Assembly (NCBI RefSeq): GCF_023074835.1
Contig: NZ_JALLGW010000005.1
Location: 62,001-126,000, forward strand
Source of the DNA: Halomarina salina
GTDB lineage: Archaea > Halobacteriota > Halobacteria > Halobacteriales > Haloarculaceae
DNA: 64,000 nt
Reading direction: 5' to 3'
Positions 34,850 through 42,788 of the stretch are shown piece after piece. Below the pieces are notes generated by a model that did not search any database, was not told the origin of the DNA, and saw only the letters and a list, made by a program, of their open reading frames with translations. Within the stretch, counting starts at the first letter, position 1, and the number at the start of each line of letters is the position of its first letter. The position numbers and the translations under genes were made by a program.

Positions 34850-35314
34850 ATGAACTCCGAGACAGCCAGCGCCAGCCCGCAGAACCGCACGTTTACCGTC
34901 CATCACCAATCCGTTTTCGTAATCGACTCCGACGCTGATGTCGACGGTGATACCGACCGCACGCCCGGCACGAAGACCATCGACGAACACGGCCTGCTCG
35001 CGCTCGACGACAAACCGTTCGAGACCACACTCTTCCATCACGGCGTCGACATCGATACCCGCCAGCGAACCTCACGGATCGAGACTGGCGGGAGCGACGA
35101 GTTCATCGACGACCGGCCACTCTCAGCCATCCGCTCGGGACGGACCACCACCGATCCCCTCAAGACCGCCCCCGGTCAGCAGGGGACGCTGTTCGCCGAT
35201 ACCGCACTCGACCAACGAACACTCAACGGCGAGCAAGCCAACGCCCGCTTCATGTTCGAGATCCAGAAGCGCCGACAAAGCTCCCGCAAGGAGCCCCAGG
35301 ACGACGAGGCCTGA
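34850..35314 (+). CDS. Hypothetical acidic protein
   Basis: A 154-residue protein. The first half (TFTVHHQSVFVIDSDADVDG, then GLLALDDKPFETTLFHHGVD) looks like a beta domain; the second half is polar and ends in a basic helix. It contains QQGTLF, a weak PIP-like element. Not recognised. Confidence 0.6.
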   Translation: MNSETASASPQNRTFTVHHQSVFVIDSDADVDGDTDRTPGTKTIDEHGLLALDDKPFETTLFHHGVDIDTRQRTSRIETGGSDEFIDDRPLSAIRSGRTTTDPLKTAPGQQGTLFADTALDQRTLNGEQANARFMFEIQKRRQSSRKEPQDDEA

Positions 35315-35324
35315 ACGCCAACCT

Positions 35325-35332
35325 CTCTTAAA
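35325..35332 (+). promoter_or_regulatory. TATA box for the gene at 35369
   Basis: CTTAAATA in the 54-bp gap, about 37 bp before ATG 35369; the strongest TATA-like site in this part of the backbone. Confidence 0.4.
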
Positions 35333-35368
35333 TATGACAGTGGTGTATAGACCCTGAGACGCCCTCCT

Positions 35369-36118
35369 ATGCCTACCGACGACCGCGACTACTACAGCCC
35401 CGAGGATTTCGGCGACACCTACTACGAGAACGAACACTACGGCCCCAGAACTCCCGATAGCGACTCGGGCCCGTATAACACCGAGACTGACTGTAGCGAG
35501 TGCGACCGGCCCATTACCGCAAGCGACGACCTCTGTGCAGACTGCGAACGCGAACTCGAGGAAGCCAACGCCCACCCTGACGCCTACGCGCCCGTTTTCG
35601 ACGAGCTCGCCATCGGCTACGAACCCACCGTCGACGACATTGCGTTCGCCGTCGTCCCCGCCTGCTCGCGCTATGAGGCCATCATCAAGGCCACTCACGC
35701 GTTCCACGACCGCGAGACCATCCCCGATCTCCCGACCGGATTCGACGGCCGGACGTTTTTCCTCATCCACGAAGCCCCAGAGTCCGACATCCGACCGTTC
35801 ACCGTCGGACGGGGCGCGCTCCCCGATGCCGTGCCTGTCGCCAGCGAAGACGGCCTTCGCCTGTTGAATAAAGCGCGGAGACGGACCGACTGGCTCGACA
35901 ATCCACTCGAGGACCGCCCAGCCGCACCGTGGTTCTATCTCAACGACGAAGCTGGCGCACCAGTCACTACGGCCAGCGACTTTGTCGACCTCCTCGATGG
36001 GTATCACGTCCCCGACAGTCCAGAGGAGTACACGCCACCCGAATACGGGAGCGCAGAACCAGAACTCTGGATTGTGCCCGGCTTCGCCTACACGATCACG
36101 CCGATCGTGACGTCCTGA
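35369..36118 (+). CDS. Hypothetical protein with zinc ribbon
   Basis: A 249-residue protein. A Tyr/Asp-rich N-terminus is followed by a four-Cys knuckle (CSEC near residue 35 and CADC near 50), then an alpha/beta domain (about 70-245) with RTFFLIHEAPESDIRPFTVG. Not recognised. It begins a new transcript with its own TATA box and is followed by the hairpin leader of the 36209 group. Confidence 0.6.
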   Translation: MPTDDRDYYSPEDFGDTYYENEHYGPRTPDSDSGPYNTETDCSECDRPITASDDLCADCERELEEANAHPDAYAPVFDELAIGYEPTVDDIAFAVVPACSRYEAIIKATHAFHDRETIPDLPTGFDGRTFFLIHEAPESDIRPFTVGRGALPDAVPVASEDGLRLLNKARRRTDWLDNPLEDRPAAPWFYLNDEAGAPVTTASDFVDLLDGYHVPDSPEEYTPPEYGSAEPELWIVPGFAYTITPIVTS

Positions 36119-36170
36119 AGCCCGTCTGCGAATCCACGTTGCCCGTCTCCGGCCGCGAAGTCACCGCTTG

Positions 36171-36198
36171 TTTGTGGCTCCCCGTAGCCGGTGGAGGA
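36171..36198 (+). promoter_or_regulatory. TTTGTG hairpin leader, copy 11
   Basis: TTTGTG, then CTCC ... GGAG with GGTGGAGG about 11 bp before ATG 36209. Confidence 0.65.
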
Positions 36199-36208
36199 CA
36201 ACCACGAG

Positions 36209-36499
36209 ATGACACACAGCGACAGCATCGGAAATACGAATACGAACCAACACGGAAGTGGCTTCCTCGCCTGCCCCGAGTGCGGCGGCGAGCGCTTCTC
36301 CTGGATCATCCACCAGGTCCAATTCGGCGGTGTGCATCGCTTCGAGAACGGCCACGTGGACGTTGAGGCCAGCAAAGACGGCCCCATCACGGGGTCAGAC
36401 ATCGGCGAGAACGGCGTCTTCTGCGTCGAGTGTGGCGAAGACCGCCCCTACGACGACCTTGTGCTTGCGGACCGCGTCGCCACCACGGGGGAGCGATGA
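36209..36499 (+). CDS. Small zinc-ribbon protein
   Basis: A 96-residue protein with CPECGG near residue 22 and CVECGE near 72, a split zinc ribbon enclosing a beta-rich insert. ATG 36209 was chosen over GTG 36191, which lies within the hairpin leader. The stop overlaps the next ATG (36496), so this is the first of four coupled genes. Confidence 0.65.
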   Translation: MTHSDSIGNTNTNQHGSGFLACPECGGERFSWIIHQVQFGGVHRFENGHVDVEASKDGPITGSDIGENGVFCVECGEDRPYDDLVLADRVATTGER

Positions 36500-36672
36500 T
36501 GCCTGAGTGTCTCGACTGCGGGCAGTCAGTCGCATTCAACCACGAAGTCGAAGGAACCGAAACCCGAATCTACGACGGGGAAGGCTACTTGGACAGCGTA
36601 GAGCACCAACAACTCGAGACGCGAGCTTGCTGGTGTGACGAGTGTGGAAGCCACAACGTGGAGTTCCACTGA
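36496..36672 (+). CDS. Very small zinc-ribbon protein
   Basis: A 58-residue protein with CLDC near the N-terminus and CDEC near the C-terminus, the minimal four-Cys zinc ribbon. Both ends overlap neighbours by ATGA, so it is translated as part of a coupled set. Function unknown. Confidence 0.6.
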   Translation: MMPECLDCGQSVAFNHEVEGTETRIYDGEGYLDSVEHQQLETRACWCDECGSHNVEFH

Positions 36673-37136
36673 TGACCCGCCCCAGCCACGTCTTCGACGA
36701 CGAGGAACCCATTTACGCGCAACTCCACCCGGGAATGTTCTTCGTCACCAGAGACGGGGGCCACATCTTCCGCGTCATCCGCGTCGATGAAGCCGCCGAC
36801 GAAATCAGACTCATCGACCAGTCAACGGGCGACCACGGGATACGCTCCGGCGACGAGATGTGGGCCTTCTGGGACCACGAAGCGTTCGCCGTCCCGCCAG
36901 CGGTCCTCAACAATCCCGAACGGGTCGTCACCGAATACGCCTGGTTCCACCTCAGCCGTGATCTCGAAACGATAGGCCGTAGCCACGAACATCACATGGC
37001 TGGGAGCGAACGCGTCTCCGACATCGAATTCGCACTCTGGGCCACCAGCGAAGCACGCCGCGACAACTGGCCGCCCGACGACGCTGCCGGACTCTTCGTC
37101 GGCTCCGCTCCCGAAGATACCGAGGAGGCCCATTAA
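36672..37136 (+). CDS. Hypothetical protein
   Basis: A 154-residue protein. Residues 15-75 are beta-rich (GMFFVTRDGGHIFRVIRVDE, then EIRLIDQSTGDHGIRSGDEM), similar in style to the beta stretches of the 2564 gene. The C-terminal half is helical. Not recognised. ATG 36672 overlaps the previous stop, and the TAATG junction at 37136 links it to the next gene. Confidence 0.6.
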   Translation: MTRPSHVFDDEEPIYAQLHPGMFFVTRDGGHIFRVIRVDEAADEIRLIDQSTGDHGIRSGDEMWAFWDHEAFAVPPAVLNNPERVVTEYAWFHLSRDLETIGRSHEHHMAGSERVSDIEFALWATSEARRDNWPPDDAAGLFVGSAPEDTEEAH

Positions 37137-37432
37137 TGGGAGCACACACGTTCTACACCCGTTCGAGCGGAGAAAACGCAAAAAGTGGCTTCCAGAACGC
37201 TGTCGAGGACGCGCAATACCGCCACGGACACGCCGGCTACACCGGCACGATAGCCGAGAAGACGTCGTTCACCGAGATACCCCCCGATGAAGTCGGAGAT
37301 ACCGACCCCGGCGAATACGCCAGCCAGCTCATCCGTGACCAGGACCCGCGTATCGACAGCAAATGGGGACCCGCCGGGTGTATCTACCTCGGCGACAACA
37401 CGTACCTCTTCTTCGGCTGGGCGAGCGCCTGA
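37136..37432 (+). CDS. Conserved phage/plasmid-type small protein
   Basis: A 98-residue protein containing GHAGYTGTIAEK and a C-terminal CIYLGDNTYLFFGWAS. I remember the GYTGTI element in phage and plasmid hypothetical proteins but know of no function. It is the last of four coupled genes (36209-37432), directly before the Mom-like gene. Confidence 0.6.
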   Translation: MGAHTFYTRSSGENAKSGFQNAVEDAQYRHGHAGYTGTIAEKTSFTEIPPDEVGDTDPGEYASQLIRDQDPRIDSKWGPAGCIYLGDNTYLFFGWASA

Positions 37433-37475
37433 CGCCCCCGGCCCGCGAACAACACACCTCACCACCCTACCCGGA

Positions 37476-37488
37476 ACTGTGCATCTCC
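37476..37488 (+). promoter_or_regulatory. ACTGTGCATCTCC leader motif, copy 2
   Basis: Identical 13 bases to 2521-2533. The GTG inside the motif (37479) is in frame with the following gene, but the GTG at 37506 is preferred as start because in the other copies the motif is untranslated. Confidence 0.45.
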
Positions 37489-37505
37489 CCCACCCCGACT
37501 CCAGA

Positions 37506-38882
37506 GTGATACGGCCGCTTCGTCCCGGCGACATCGTCGCCTTCCCCTACCTCGATGCCGTCGGTCGCTACGTCGGCGACGACGCCACTCCGATGTTCGA
37601 GTGGTACGTCCCACCAGGGGGCCCACTCTGTTTTGGGCATCCCGCTACTCTCACCACGGCCGACGACGACGAGATCGACACGATGGTTGACTCCGGGGAG
37701 GTCGTCATCGTCGAGACCGGCTTCGACTCCCTCGCTGCCTATCACGCCCATCGGACCTATCGCGATTGCGACCCCCGACTCGTCGCGCCCGGCGGAGCAC
37801 CCACTACCAGCCACCTCGAACTCCGTGCCGAACGTGGAGGCGGGACTCGTTCGCGAGTCAACGGCTTCCTCAAACATCCGACCGTCCAATACCAGCACGA
37901 CCCCGTCACCAAGCCGTTCCGAATCGCGCTCACCGCAGTCTATGAGGGGCGAGACGTTGCGATGGCCGTCCTCGGCCGCCCCAGTGGACGACACAACGCC
38001 GATGGACAGACCCTCGAACTGTACCGCTTTGCCGCCCATCCCAACCGGCCCGCGAACACCGGGTCGTGGCTCCTCTCGCGGTGTTGCCGGTGGGCCACGC
38101 TCGAAGGCTACGACCGGCTCCTCACCTACGCAGGCGTCCAAAACGATAACGAGGGGACGATGTACCGAGCTGCCGGATTCACACACCTCGATACCACCAC
38201 CACAGACCTGCGCGAGTGGCACTCTCGCAGCGGGCGCGTCGGTGGAGGAACCTACCGGAGACGTCGCTACAGACGTTGCCTCTCCAAACACTCACTCGAA
38301 GCCCGGCGGCCCGCCGGTCGTGTCGACGCCGAACAGTCCCACCTTACCGACCGGGGCACAGCACACGGTGGCGGGGATACCTCACTGCAGGACATCCCAC
38401 AGGGCGACCTGATCCAAACCCGAGAAGACACGCTCGGCCGTCGAGGAGGCAGTCTCTCACCGGACGCACAGGCGCTCTTCGAGAAATATAGCCTCGGCGT
38501 GGACGAGGCCATTAGAGACACCACCCCTGCCCCACTCGTCGCCTGCTTTGGGTATCGAACCCCCGAGGACGCCCTGGTAGCCGCGCTCGCCGTCCGTGAT
38601 CACTCCGGAGAGCCGAACCCTCGCAACAACTCGGCGGCCGTCACGCTGGCATCTGTGGCCGTACAAACGCCGCTGCTCGCCTACCCCGTGAACACACTTC
38701 GTGGGCTCATCGCCGACGCCGTCGAGTGGGCATCCCTCCACGGATACGCCACCGTCGAAACCCGCCTCGAGAATCCCATCGCAGTCAACGCCCTCAACGG
38801 CCTCACCACGCTCGTCGAGGCCGGGGCAGACTCGGCCAAGCCAATCGAAATCGCGTCACCGACGCCCCCCTCGTCGGCGTGA
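37506..38882 (+). CDS. Mom-like GNAT-fold protein
   Basis: A 458-residue protein. Residues about 130-240 strongly recall phage Mu Mom and related XF1762-type proteins, which modify DNA bases: AMAVLGRPSGR (VLGRPSGR at 155-162), LELYRFAAHPNRPANTGSWL, WATLEGYDRLLTYA and GTMYRAAGF (from Gly217). Mom converts adenine in DNA to a carbamoylmethyl derivative. The N-terminal 125 residues are an unknown acidic domain. The C-terminal part (about 330-440) has a second GNAT-like helix/strand pattern (LLAYPVNTLRGLIADAVEWA). No ATG is available near the start; GTG 37506 is used, GTG 37479 is an alternative. A DpdA-like gene follows 77 bp downstream. Confidence 0.65.
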   Translation: MIRPLRPGDIVAFPYLDAVGRYVGDDATPMFEWYVPPGGPLCFGHPATLTTADDDEIDTMVDSGEVVIVETGFDSLAAYHAHRTYRDCDPRLVAPGGAPTTSHLELRAERGGGTRSRVNGFLKHPTVQYQHDPVTKPFRIALTAVYEGRDVAMAVLGRPSGRHNADGQTLELYRFAAHPNRPANTGSWLLSRCCRWATLEGYDRLLTYAGVQNDNEGTMYRAAGFTHLDTTTTDLREWHSRSGRVGGGTYRRRRYRRCLSKHSLEARRPAGRVDAEQSHLTDRGTAHGGGDTSLQDIPQGDLIQTREDTLGRRGGSLSPDAQALFEKYSLGVDEAIRDTTPAPLVACFGYRTPEDALVAALAVRDHSGEPNPRNNSAAVTLASVAVQTPLLAYPVNTLRGLIADAVEWASLHGYATVETRLENPIAVNALNGLTTLVEAGADSAKPIEIASPTPPSSA

Positions 38883-38896
38883 CCACTAGGAGCACG

Positions 38897-38924
38897 TTTG
38901 TTCGCGGCGGCGCCGTGCGCCGCT
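38897..38924 (+). promoter_or_regulatory. TTTGTT hairpin leader, copy 12 (variant)
   Basis: TTTGTT, then a very strong GCGGCGC-cgt-GCGCCGC hairpin ending 36 bp before ATG 38960. The base pairing is kept while the sequence differs from other copies, which supports selection for structure. Confidence 0.55.
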
Positions 38925-38959
38925 AGCCGATCACCACCTTCTCACCGCAGATTCGAGAT

Positions 38960-40018
38960 ATGGCACACGCCCAACCACAGCACACGAGCCCCGACTCGTC
39001 GATACACGTCCAGGATATCGAGACTGCTCGACGTGCTGAGTACGTCGCCTTCCTCTCGCGACACCCCTTCGCGACCGACGCCCACGAACTCGGCTTCGTC
39101 ACCGGCATCCGCGAGGACTGTCGCCTCCAGACCGACCACCTCCGCAACGTCGACATCCCACTCGGGATGCTCGACAACGACTTCAAAAACCCCGACCTCA
39201 AGCGGTATCTCGAAACCTTCCGAACCCACGAACCCGAAATCGGCGTCATCGGCGACGCACCGACTCCCGACGCCGCTCATCGCTACGTCGACGCCGCCCG
39301 CGAGCTCAAAGCCGACTTCCCAGACGCGACGCTCATCATCGTCCCGAAGTGCCACGAAGCAATCGCCATCATCGGGGACGCCGAGGTCCCAGGAACCCCG
39401 CTCGTCCTGGGCTACTCGATGGGTTACTCGGATATCCTCGCGAACGAGTTCTCCGATTACGCTAACTGGCGCGGCCAGCGTGTGCATCTCCTCGGCGCGA
39501 GTCCACCCAAGCAGTGGAACGCCATCCAGCAACTCACCCAGCCGACGCTGACCGGCGATCCACCCGCCGATATCGTCGGCCTCGACTGGAACGGCCCGCA
39601 CAAAGTCGCCTACAACGGCGAGTCCTGGTCGCGAGACGGGTGGCAACGCGCCGACCAACTCTCCATTCGTAGCACCGTCCGTCGAAGCCTCCGAGAGATG
39701 CGAGCCTACTGGGAAGACCGGGGCGTATGGCCCACGATGCCCACGCTCCGCGACTGCTACGGGCCCGCCGTCAGAGAACCAGACGACCCCGTGTGGGCGG
39801 CGACGGGCGGTGACATCTACGAACCCGACGCGCTCCCCGGCCCGGACGAGTGGGAGACACGCGTCGACTACGATGACGATGAAACCTCCCCACTCGAACA
39901 CGCCATCGTCGTCTCCTACGACGACGGTCGGACCCTCGCATACCGCTCGCAAACCGAGCGTGACCACGTCGAATACTACGAGGGACTGTGGGACAGCGTC
40001 GTCGAAGAGCGAGTGTAG
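38960..40018 (+). CDS. TGT/DpdA-like TIM-barrel protein (possibly DUF6610)
   Basis: A 352-residue protein resembling the tRNA-guanine transglycosylase superfamily, in particular DpdA, which swaps guanine in DNA for a 7-deazaguanine. Suggestive features are an acidic residue after a strand (GVIGDAPT, Asp99), VLGYSMGYSD, the loop HLLGASPPKQ at 176-185 and VGLDWNG with Asp209, followed by AYNGESW. Spacing and order fit the DpdA style rather than tRNA TGT. No zinc site of the canonical TGT type is seen. I believe related haloarchaeal proteins are catalogued as DUF6610, but this is from memory. The neighbouring Mom-like gene supports a DNA-modification role. Confidence 0.5.
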   Translation: MAHAQPQHTSPDSSIHVQDIETARRAEYVAFLSRHPFATDAHELGFVTGIREDCRLQTDHLRNVDIPLGMLDNDFKNPDLKRYLETFRTHEPEIGVIGDAPTPDAAHRYVDAARELKADFPDATLIIVPKCHEAIAIIGDAEVPGTPLVLGYSMGYSDILANEFSDYANWRGQRVHLLGASPPKQWNAIQQLTQPTLTGDPPADIVGLDWNGPHKVAYNGESWSRDGWQRADQLSIRSTVRRSLREMRAYWEDRGVWPTMPTLRDCYGPAVREPDDPVWAATGGDIYEPDALPGPDEWETRVDYDDDETSPLEHAIVVSYDDGRTLAYRSQTERDHVEYYEGLWDSVVEERV

Positions 40019-40036
40019 CTAATCCCATCGCAAGGA

Positions 40037-40570
40037 TTAACGCGTGCGGAATTCGCCCGCAGTGAGCGTTTCGAGGTACTCGACACTAACATACCGAAAT
40101 TCGATACAATCGCTGAAGCCGTGTCGAGGGATTATCGCCTCGGCCGCCTTGCCTGCTGGTTTGTCGGTCGTCAAGAGAACAATATGGTCTACCTCTCCAG
40201 CGTCAAGTATCTGGGCAGCAAGGCCAACAAGCGCCGTATCCGCTTTCTCGATGAGGTCTTCCTCGCGGTCGGTTTCGTTCGCGATGAAGCGGCGGGCCTC
40301 ATCCATCACAGTCGAGACAAGTGGGTTGGTGTAGTCGAGATCATCGGCGACAACGATCCATCCCTCTTCGAATCCCTTCGGATACGGAATGCTCCCTGAC
40401 GGGTATTCGTTCGCCGCGGGATCGCCGCCAAGTTCCTCGTAAACCCGCTGTGGAATACGGAGTGAGATACCTGCCTGTCGAACGGCTCGGCGAAGCCGTT
40501 GGAATTTGTCGTTATCCGGGCCACCACATCGGACGAACACACCGGTATCAGCGAGATAAACCGTCGTCAT
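40037..40570 (-). CDS. PIN-domain ribonuclease, probable toxin
   Basis: A 177-residue PIN-like protein: YLADTGVFVRCGG (first Asp), YEELGG (Glu), and a later acidic cluster with VLLTTDKPAGKAA. PIN toxins are RNases that cut tRNA, rRNA or mRNA. It overlaps the upstream HTH gene by ATGA (40567-40570), the arrangement of a toxin-antitoxin operon. It is longer than typical VapC (about 130 residues), having a helical insert in the middle. Confidence 0.75.
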   Translation of the reverse strand: MTTVYLADTGVFVRCGGPDNDKFQRLRRAVRQAGISLRIPQRVYEELGGDPAANEYPSGSIPYPKGFEEGWIVVADDLDYTNPLVSTVMDEARRFIANETDREEDLIEKADTALVGLAAQILDAGEVDHIVLLTTDKPAGKAAEAIIPRHGFSDCIEFRYVSVEYLETLTAGEFRTR

Positions 40571-41103
40571 GCAGCCGCGTCGGCATATTCAGCGGCGACT
40601 GGTTCCAGCGCCTGTAGGATGATTTCGGCCTCGAGCGGTGAGAGGTCAAGTTCCCGAGCCGCGATTCGATGATTGACTGTACCGTCTATGTACTCGTAGG
40701 CGTACTCAAGGGCGGCAGCGAGGCCGTCAAGGCCATGTCGCTCGATGTAGACATCGATGTCCTCGTCCTCATCGCGGCGGGCAACAGCTGCGATAAGGGC
40801 AGGGGTAATCGTCTGGGTTTCTCCGTCCGTCGAGAGTGTGAGTGCAATCGCCTCCGCGTCGTATTCATAGGGACGTTGCTCGCGGGATTTCTCCACTAGA
40901 CCAGCGGTTTCGAGGTTCTGGACGTAATCGTAAGCAGTCCCTTGGGGGATGTCGAGCGTGTCGACGATCTCAGACACGGTAATTGGGCCATATTGTAAGA
41001 TGTGGGCATACAGCCGGGCGAGCGCTGGGCTGTCGAGAAGGTCAGCGACCGTCTGCAACTGCTGAATAGGCGGTCGGCCCGATCGGGAGGGAGAGTGCGC
41101 CAT
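40567..41103 (-). CDS. Winged-helix regulator, probable antitoxin
   Basis: A 178-residue protein with a winged helix at about 20-85 (ALARLYAHILQYGPITVSEI, then YDYVQNLETAGLVEKS), related in style to TrmB/ArsR folds, and a helical C-terminal domain that could bind the PIN toxin. It is the first gene of the two-gene unit and its promoter region just upstream is A+T-rich (ATTGTGAATTATGGATAAT). PIN toxins paired with HTH rather than AbrB-type antitoxins are less common. Confidence 0.75.
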   Translation of the reverse strand: MAHSPSRSGRPPIQQLQTVADLLDSPALARLYAHILQYGPITVSEIVDTLDIPQGTAYDYVQNLETAGLVEKSREQRPYEYDAEAIALTLSTDGETQTITPALIAAVARRDEDEDIDVYIERHGLDGLAAALEYAYEYIDGTVNHRIAARELDLSPLEAEIILQALEPVAAEYADAAA

Positions 41104-41276
41104 CTCAATTGTGAATTATGGATAATTCGTGATAAGGGTTCCGGCAACCACGCCACAAACCACTGTCGGACTGAACTCGGTTCTGGCGACCCCTAAGCGA
41201 TACTGTGGAACAGCACATCGACCCCGTTCACGGTCGACACCCATATCTCAAGAGAGACAACCGCTCCCGTCACGAT

Positions 41277-41289
41277 ACTGTGCATCTCC
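41277..41289 (+). promoter_or_regulatory. ACTGTGCATCTCC leader motif, copy 3
   Basis: Identical to the other two copies. Here it is followed 28 bp later by a TTTGTC hairpin leader, so the two element families can occur in tandem in one leader. Confidence 0.45.
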
Positions 41290-41316
41290 CCGACGGCGAC
41301 GCCTAATTTGGGCTCA

Positions 41317-41343
41317 TTTGTCCGGCCCCGCGTAGCGGAGGCC
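41317..41343 (+). promoter_or_regulatory. TTTGTC hairpin leader, copy 13
   Basis: TTTGTC, then GGCC ... GGCC, ending 8 bp before ATG 41352. Confidence 0.55.
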
Positions 41344-41351
41344 ATCCCCAA

Positions 41352-41585
41352 ATGGAACCCAACACAGACGACCAGATCGAAGGACAGCGAATCGTCGCCA
41401 TCCGCAAGATGAGCGATACAGAACTCGAACGCGAAGGCTGGACTGCTCGTCGCGGGAACTCGCCGCCTGTCATCGAACTCGAATCCGGGGCTATCCTCTA
41501 TCCCTCAATGGACCCCGAAGGAAACGGCCCCGGCGCACTGTTCGGTATCGGCGTTGACGATGAAGCGTTCTTCCTCTCGCCCTGA
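41352..41585 (+). CDS. Hypothetical small protein
   Basis: A 77-residue acidic protein (core GQRIVAIRKMSDTELEREGW, then VIELESGAILYPSMDPEGNG), probably a small beta/alpha fold ending with a hydrophobic C-terminus. The pattern DxELxxEGW with an acidic strand is seen in many haloarchaeal small proteins. Function unknown. Confidence 0.6.
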   Translation: MEPNTDDQIEGQRIVAIRKMSDTELEREGWTARRGNSPPVIELESGAILYPSMDPEGNGPGALFGIGVDDEAFFLSP

Positions 41586-41621
41586 CCCGACTCTCAAATC
41601 CAATTCCAATTTCAGCTCCCC

Positions 41622-42206
41622 ATGCATATGCTCATCCGCGTCATCTCGCAGGCCCACTGCACCGAGGACGCAACCGGAATCGCTCGTGGCCTCTTCGGTG
41701 GCTACGACGCCCCGCTGTATCCCACATTCGACTACGGCACGCTCATGATCGACGGTGGTCGATGGAGCGACTCGCTCCCCCAAGAGCTCCGAGACATCGG
41801 CTCCGTCCCCGCGGACAGCGACACCGGGAACGGACTCATCGAGGAGGCGTGGCACTCGACGATGAACGAACTCTCACGGAAACTCGCCGTCATCCGCGCC
41901 GGCTTCGAGCAGCTCTCCGATGAAGAAATTCTCGAAGGCGCGAGCGTCGAAGCCAGTGTCGAACCCTGGAATCCACTCGGGCTCGCAACCGACGAAGACG
42001 ACTACATCGACACGTACACCGGCGATATCCGGTACGCGATGTACGGCGTCGGGGAATACGGCGGCCCCATGTACTACCTCTACGACGAGTACGGAACGGC
42101 CATTCGAACCCCCTCGGAATACCGCGATCTCCTCGAAACCATCTCAACCGGCGACAGCGACGACGACCAGCAGTGGTTCGTCACGCCCGTCGACGACCAC
42201 TACTGA
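41622..42206 (+). CDS. Hypothetical protein
   Basis: A 194-residue acidic protein with an N-terminal strand (MHMLIRVISQAHC), a helical centre and a Tyr/Gly-rich part near the end (YAMYGVGEYGGPMYYLYDEY). Not recognised. It lies 36 bp after the 41352 gene and probably belongs to the same transcript. Confidence 0.6.
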   Translation: MHMLIRVISQAHCTEDATGIARGLFGGYDAPLYPTFDYGTLMIDGGRWSDSLPQELRDIGSVPADSDTGNGLIEEAWHSTMNELSRKLAVIRAGFEQLSDEEILEGASVEASVEPWNPLGLATDEDDYIDTYTGDIRYAMYGVGEYGGPMYYLYDEYGTAIRTPSEYRDLLETISTGDSDDDQQWFVTPVDDHY

Positions 42207-42300
42207 CTTCTACGAATCCGGCGAGTAAGCAAGGCCGCGACCTCGGAGGAATGGCTCAGGATTTACCGATCAGTACACTCGGGAGTGGGGGAGATGGCGC

Positions 42301-42786
42301 CTACTCGCCGCTCGCTTTCCCCGCGTACTTCGAGGTCACCGTTCCCTTGCTATTCCTGAAGACGCAGTAGCGATACGGGCCGTGTGGACACTGCTTGCAG
42401 CCAGGGCCACAGTCGAGTTTCCGTATCTCGACCGTCCCGTATCGCCGCAACTCCTCATCCGAGAGTGTAATCCGCTCTGACTTCGGCATCTCCTCAAACT
42501 CCTTCTGTCGACGACGGCGCTCCGGAGCAGGCTGGTCCTTCTGTGGCAGCGTATCAACCGTCTCACCGCCCCGATCCTCAGCAGTCCCGTCTGCGTCCTC
42601 ACTCTCGTCCGCCCCCGCAACCGAGACGGGTCGCGACTTGTGGGCAATCAACTCCTCGGCGTACTCGATCACGCGCTCGAGCTTCGGAATGCTCTGGGAT
42701 TGAAGCGGGTCCACGACCCAATTCGCCAGCTCATCCGGGGGCTCAGGGTAATCTTCGTCGGTGCTGTCGGAGAAGTCCGAGGCCAT
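42301..42786 (-). CDS. DUF6788-like zinc-binding protein
   Basis: A 161-residue protein. The C-terminus (about 128-155) has CGPGCKQCPHGPYRYCVFRN, close to the CxxxxCxxCPHGPY element that I associate with DUF6788-type phage/plasmid proteins. The rest is acidic with a helical, charged middle (ERRRRQKEFEEMPKSERITL). The start at 42786 lies 2 bp from the TCCTACGCAAC inverted repeat, so this gene and the 42889 gene are divergent from a shared control region. Confidence 0.6.
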   Translation of the reverse strand: MASDFSDSTDEDYPEPPDELANWVVDPLQSQSIPKLERVIEYAEELIAHKSRPVSVAGADESEDADGTAEDRGGETVDTLPQKDQPAPERRRRQKEFEEMPKSERITLSDEELRRYGTVEIRKLDCGPGCKQCPHGPYRYCVFRNSKGTVTSKYAGKASGE

Positions 42787-42788
42787 TT

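Noticed and set aside
37479-37481. GTG within the ACTGTGCATCTCC motif as start of the Mom-like gene
   Set aside because: In the other copies of the motif it is untranslated leader; GTG 37506 keeps this arrangement. The earlier GTG cannot be fully excluded.
39482-39493. GTGTGCATCTCC inside the DpdA-like gene, similar to the ACTGTGCATCTCC leader motif
   Set aside because: It lies in the middle of a conserved-looking coding segment (HLLG) and differs in the first bases; regarded as coincidence.
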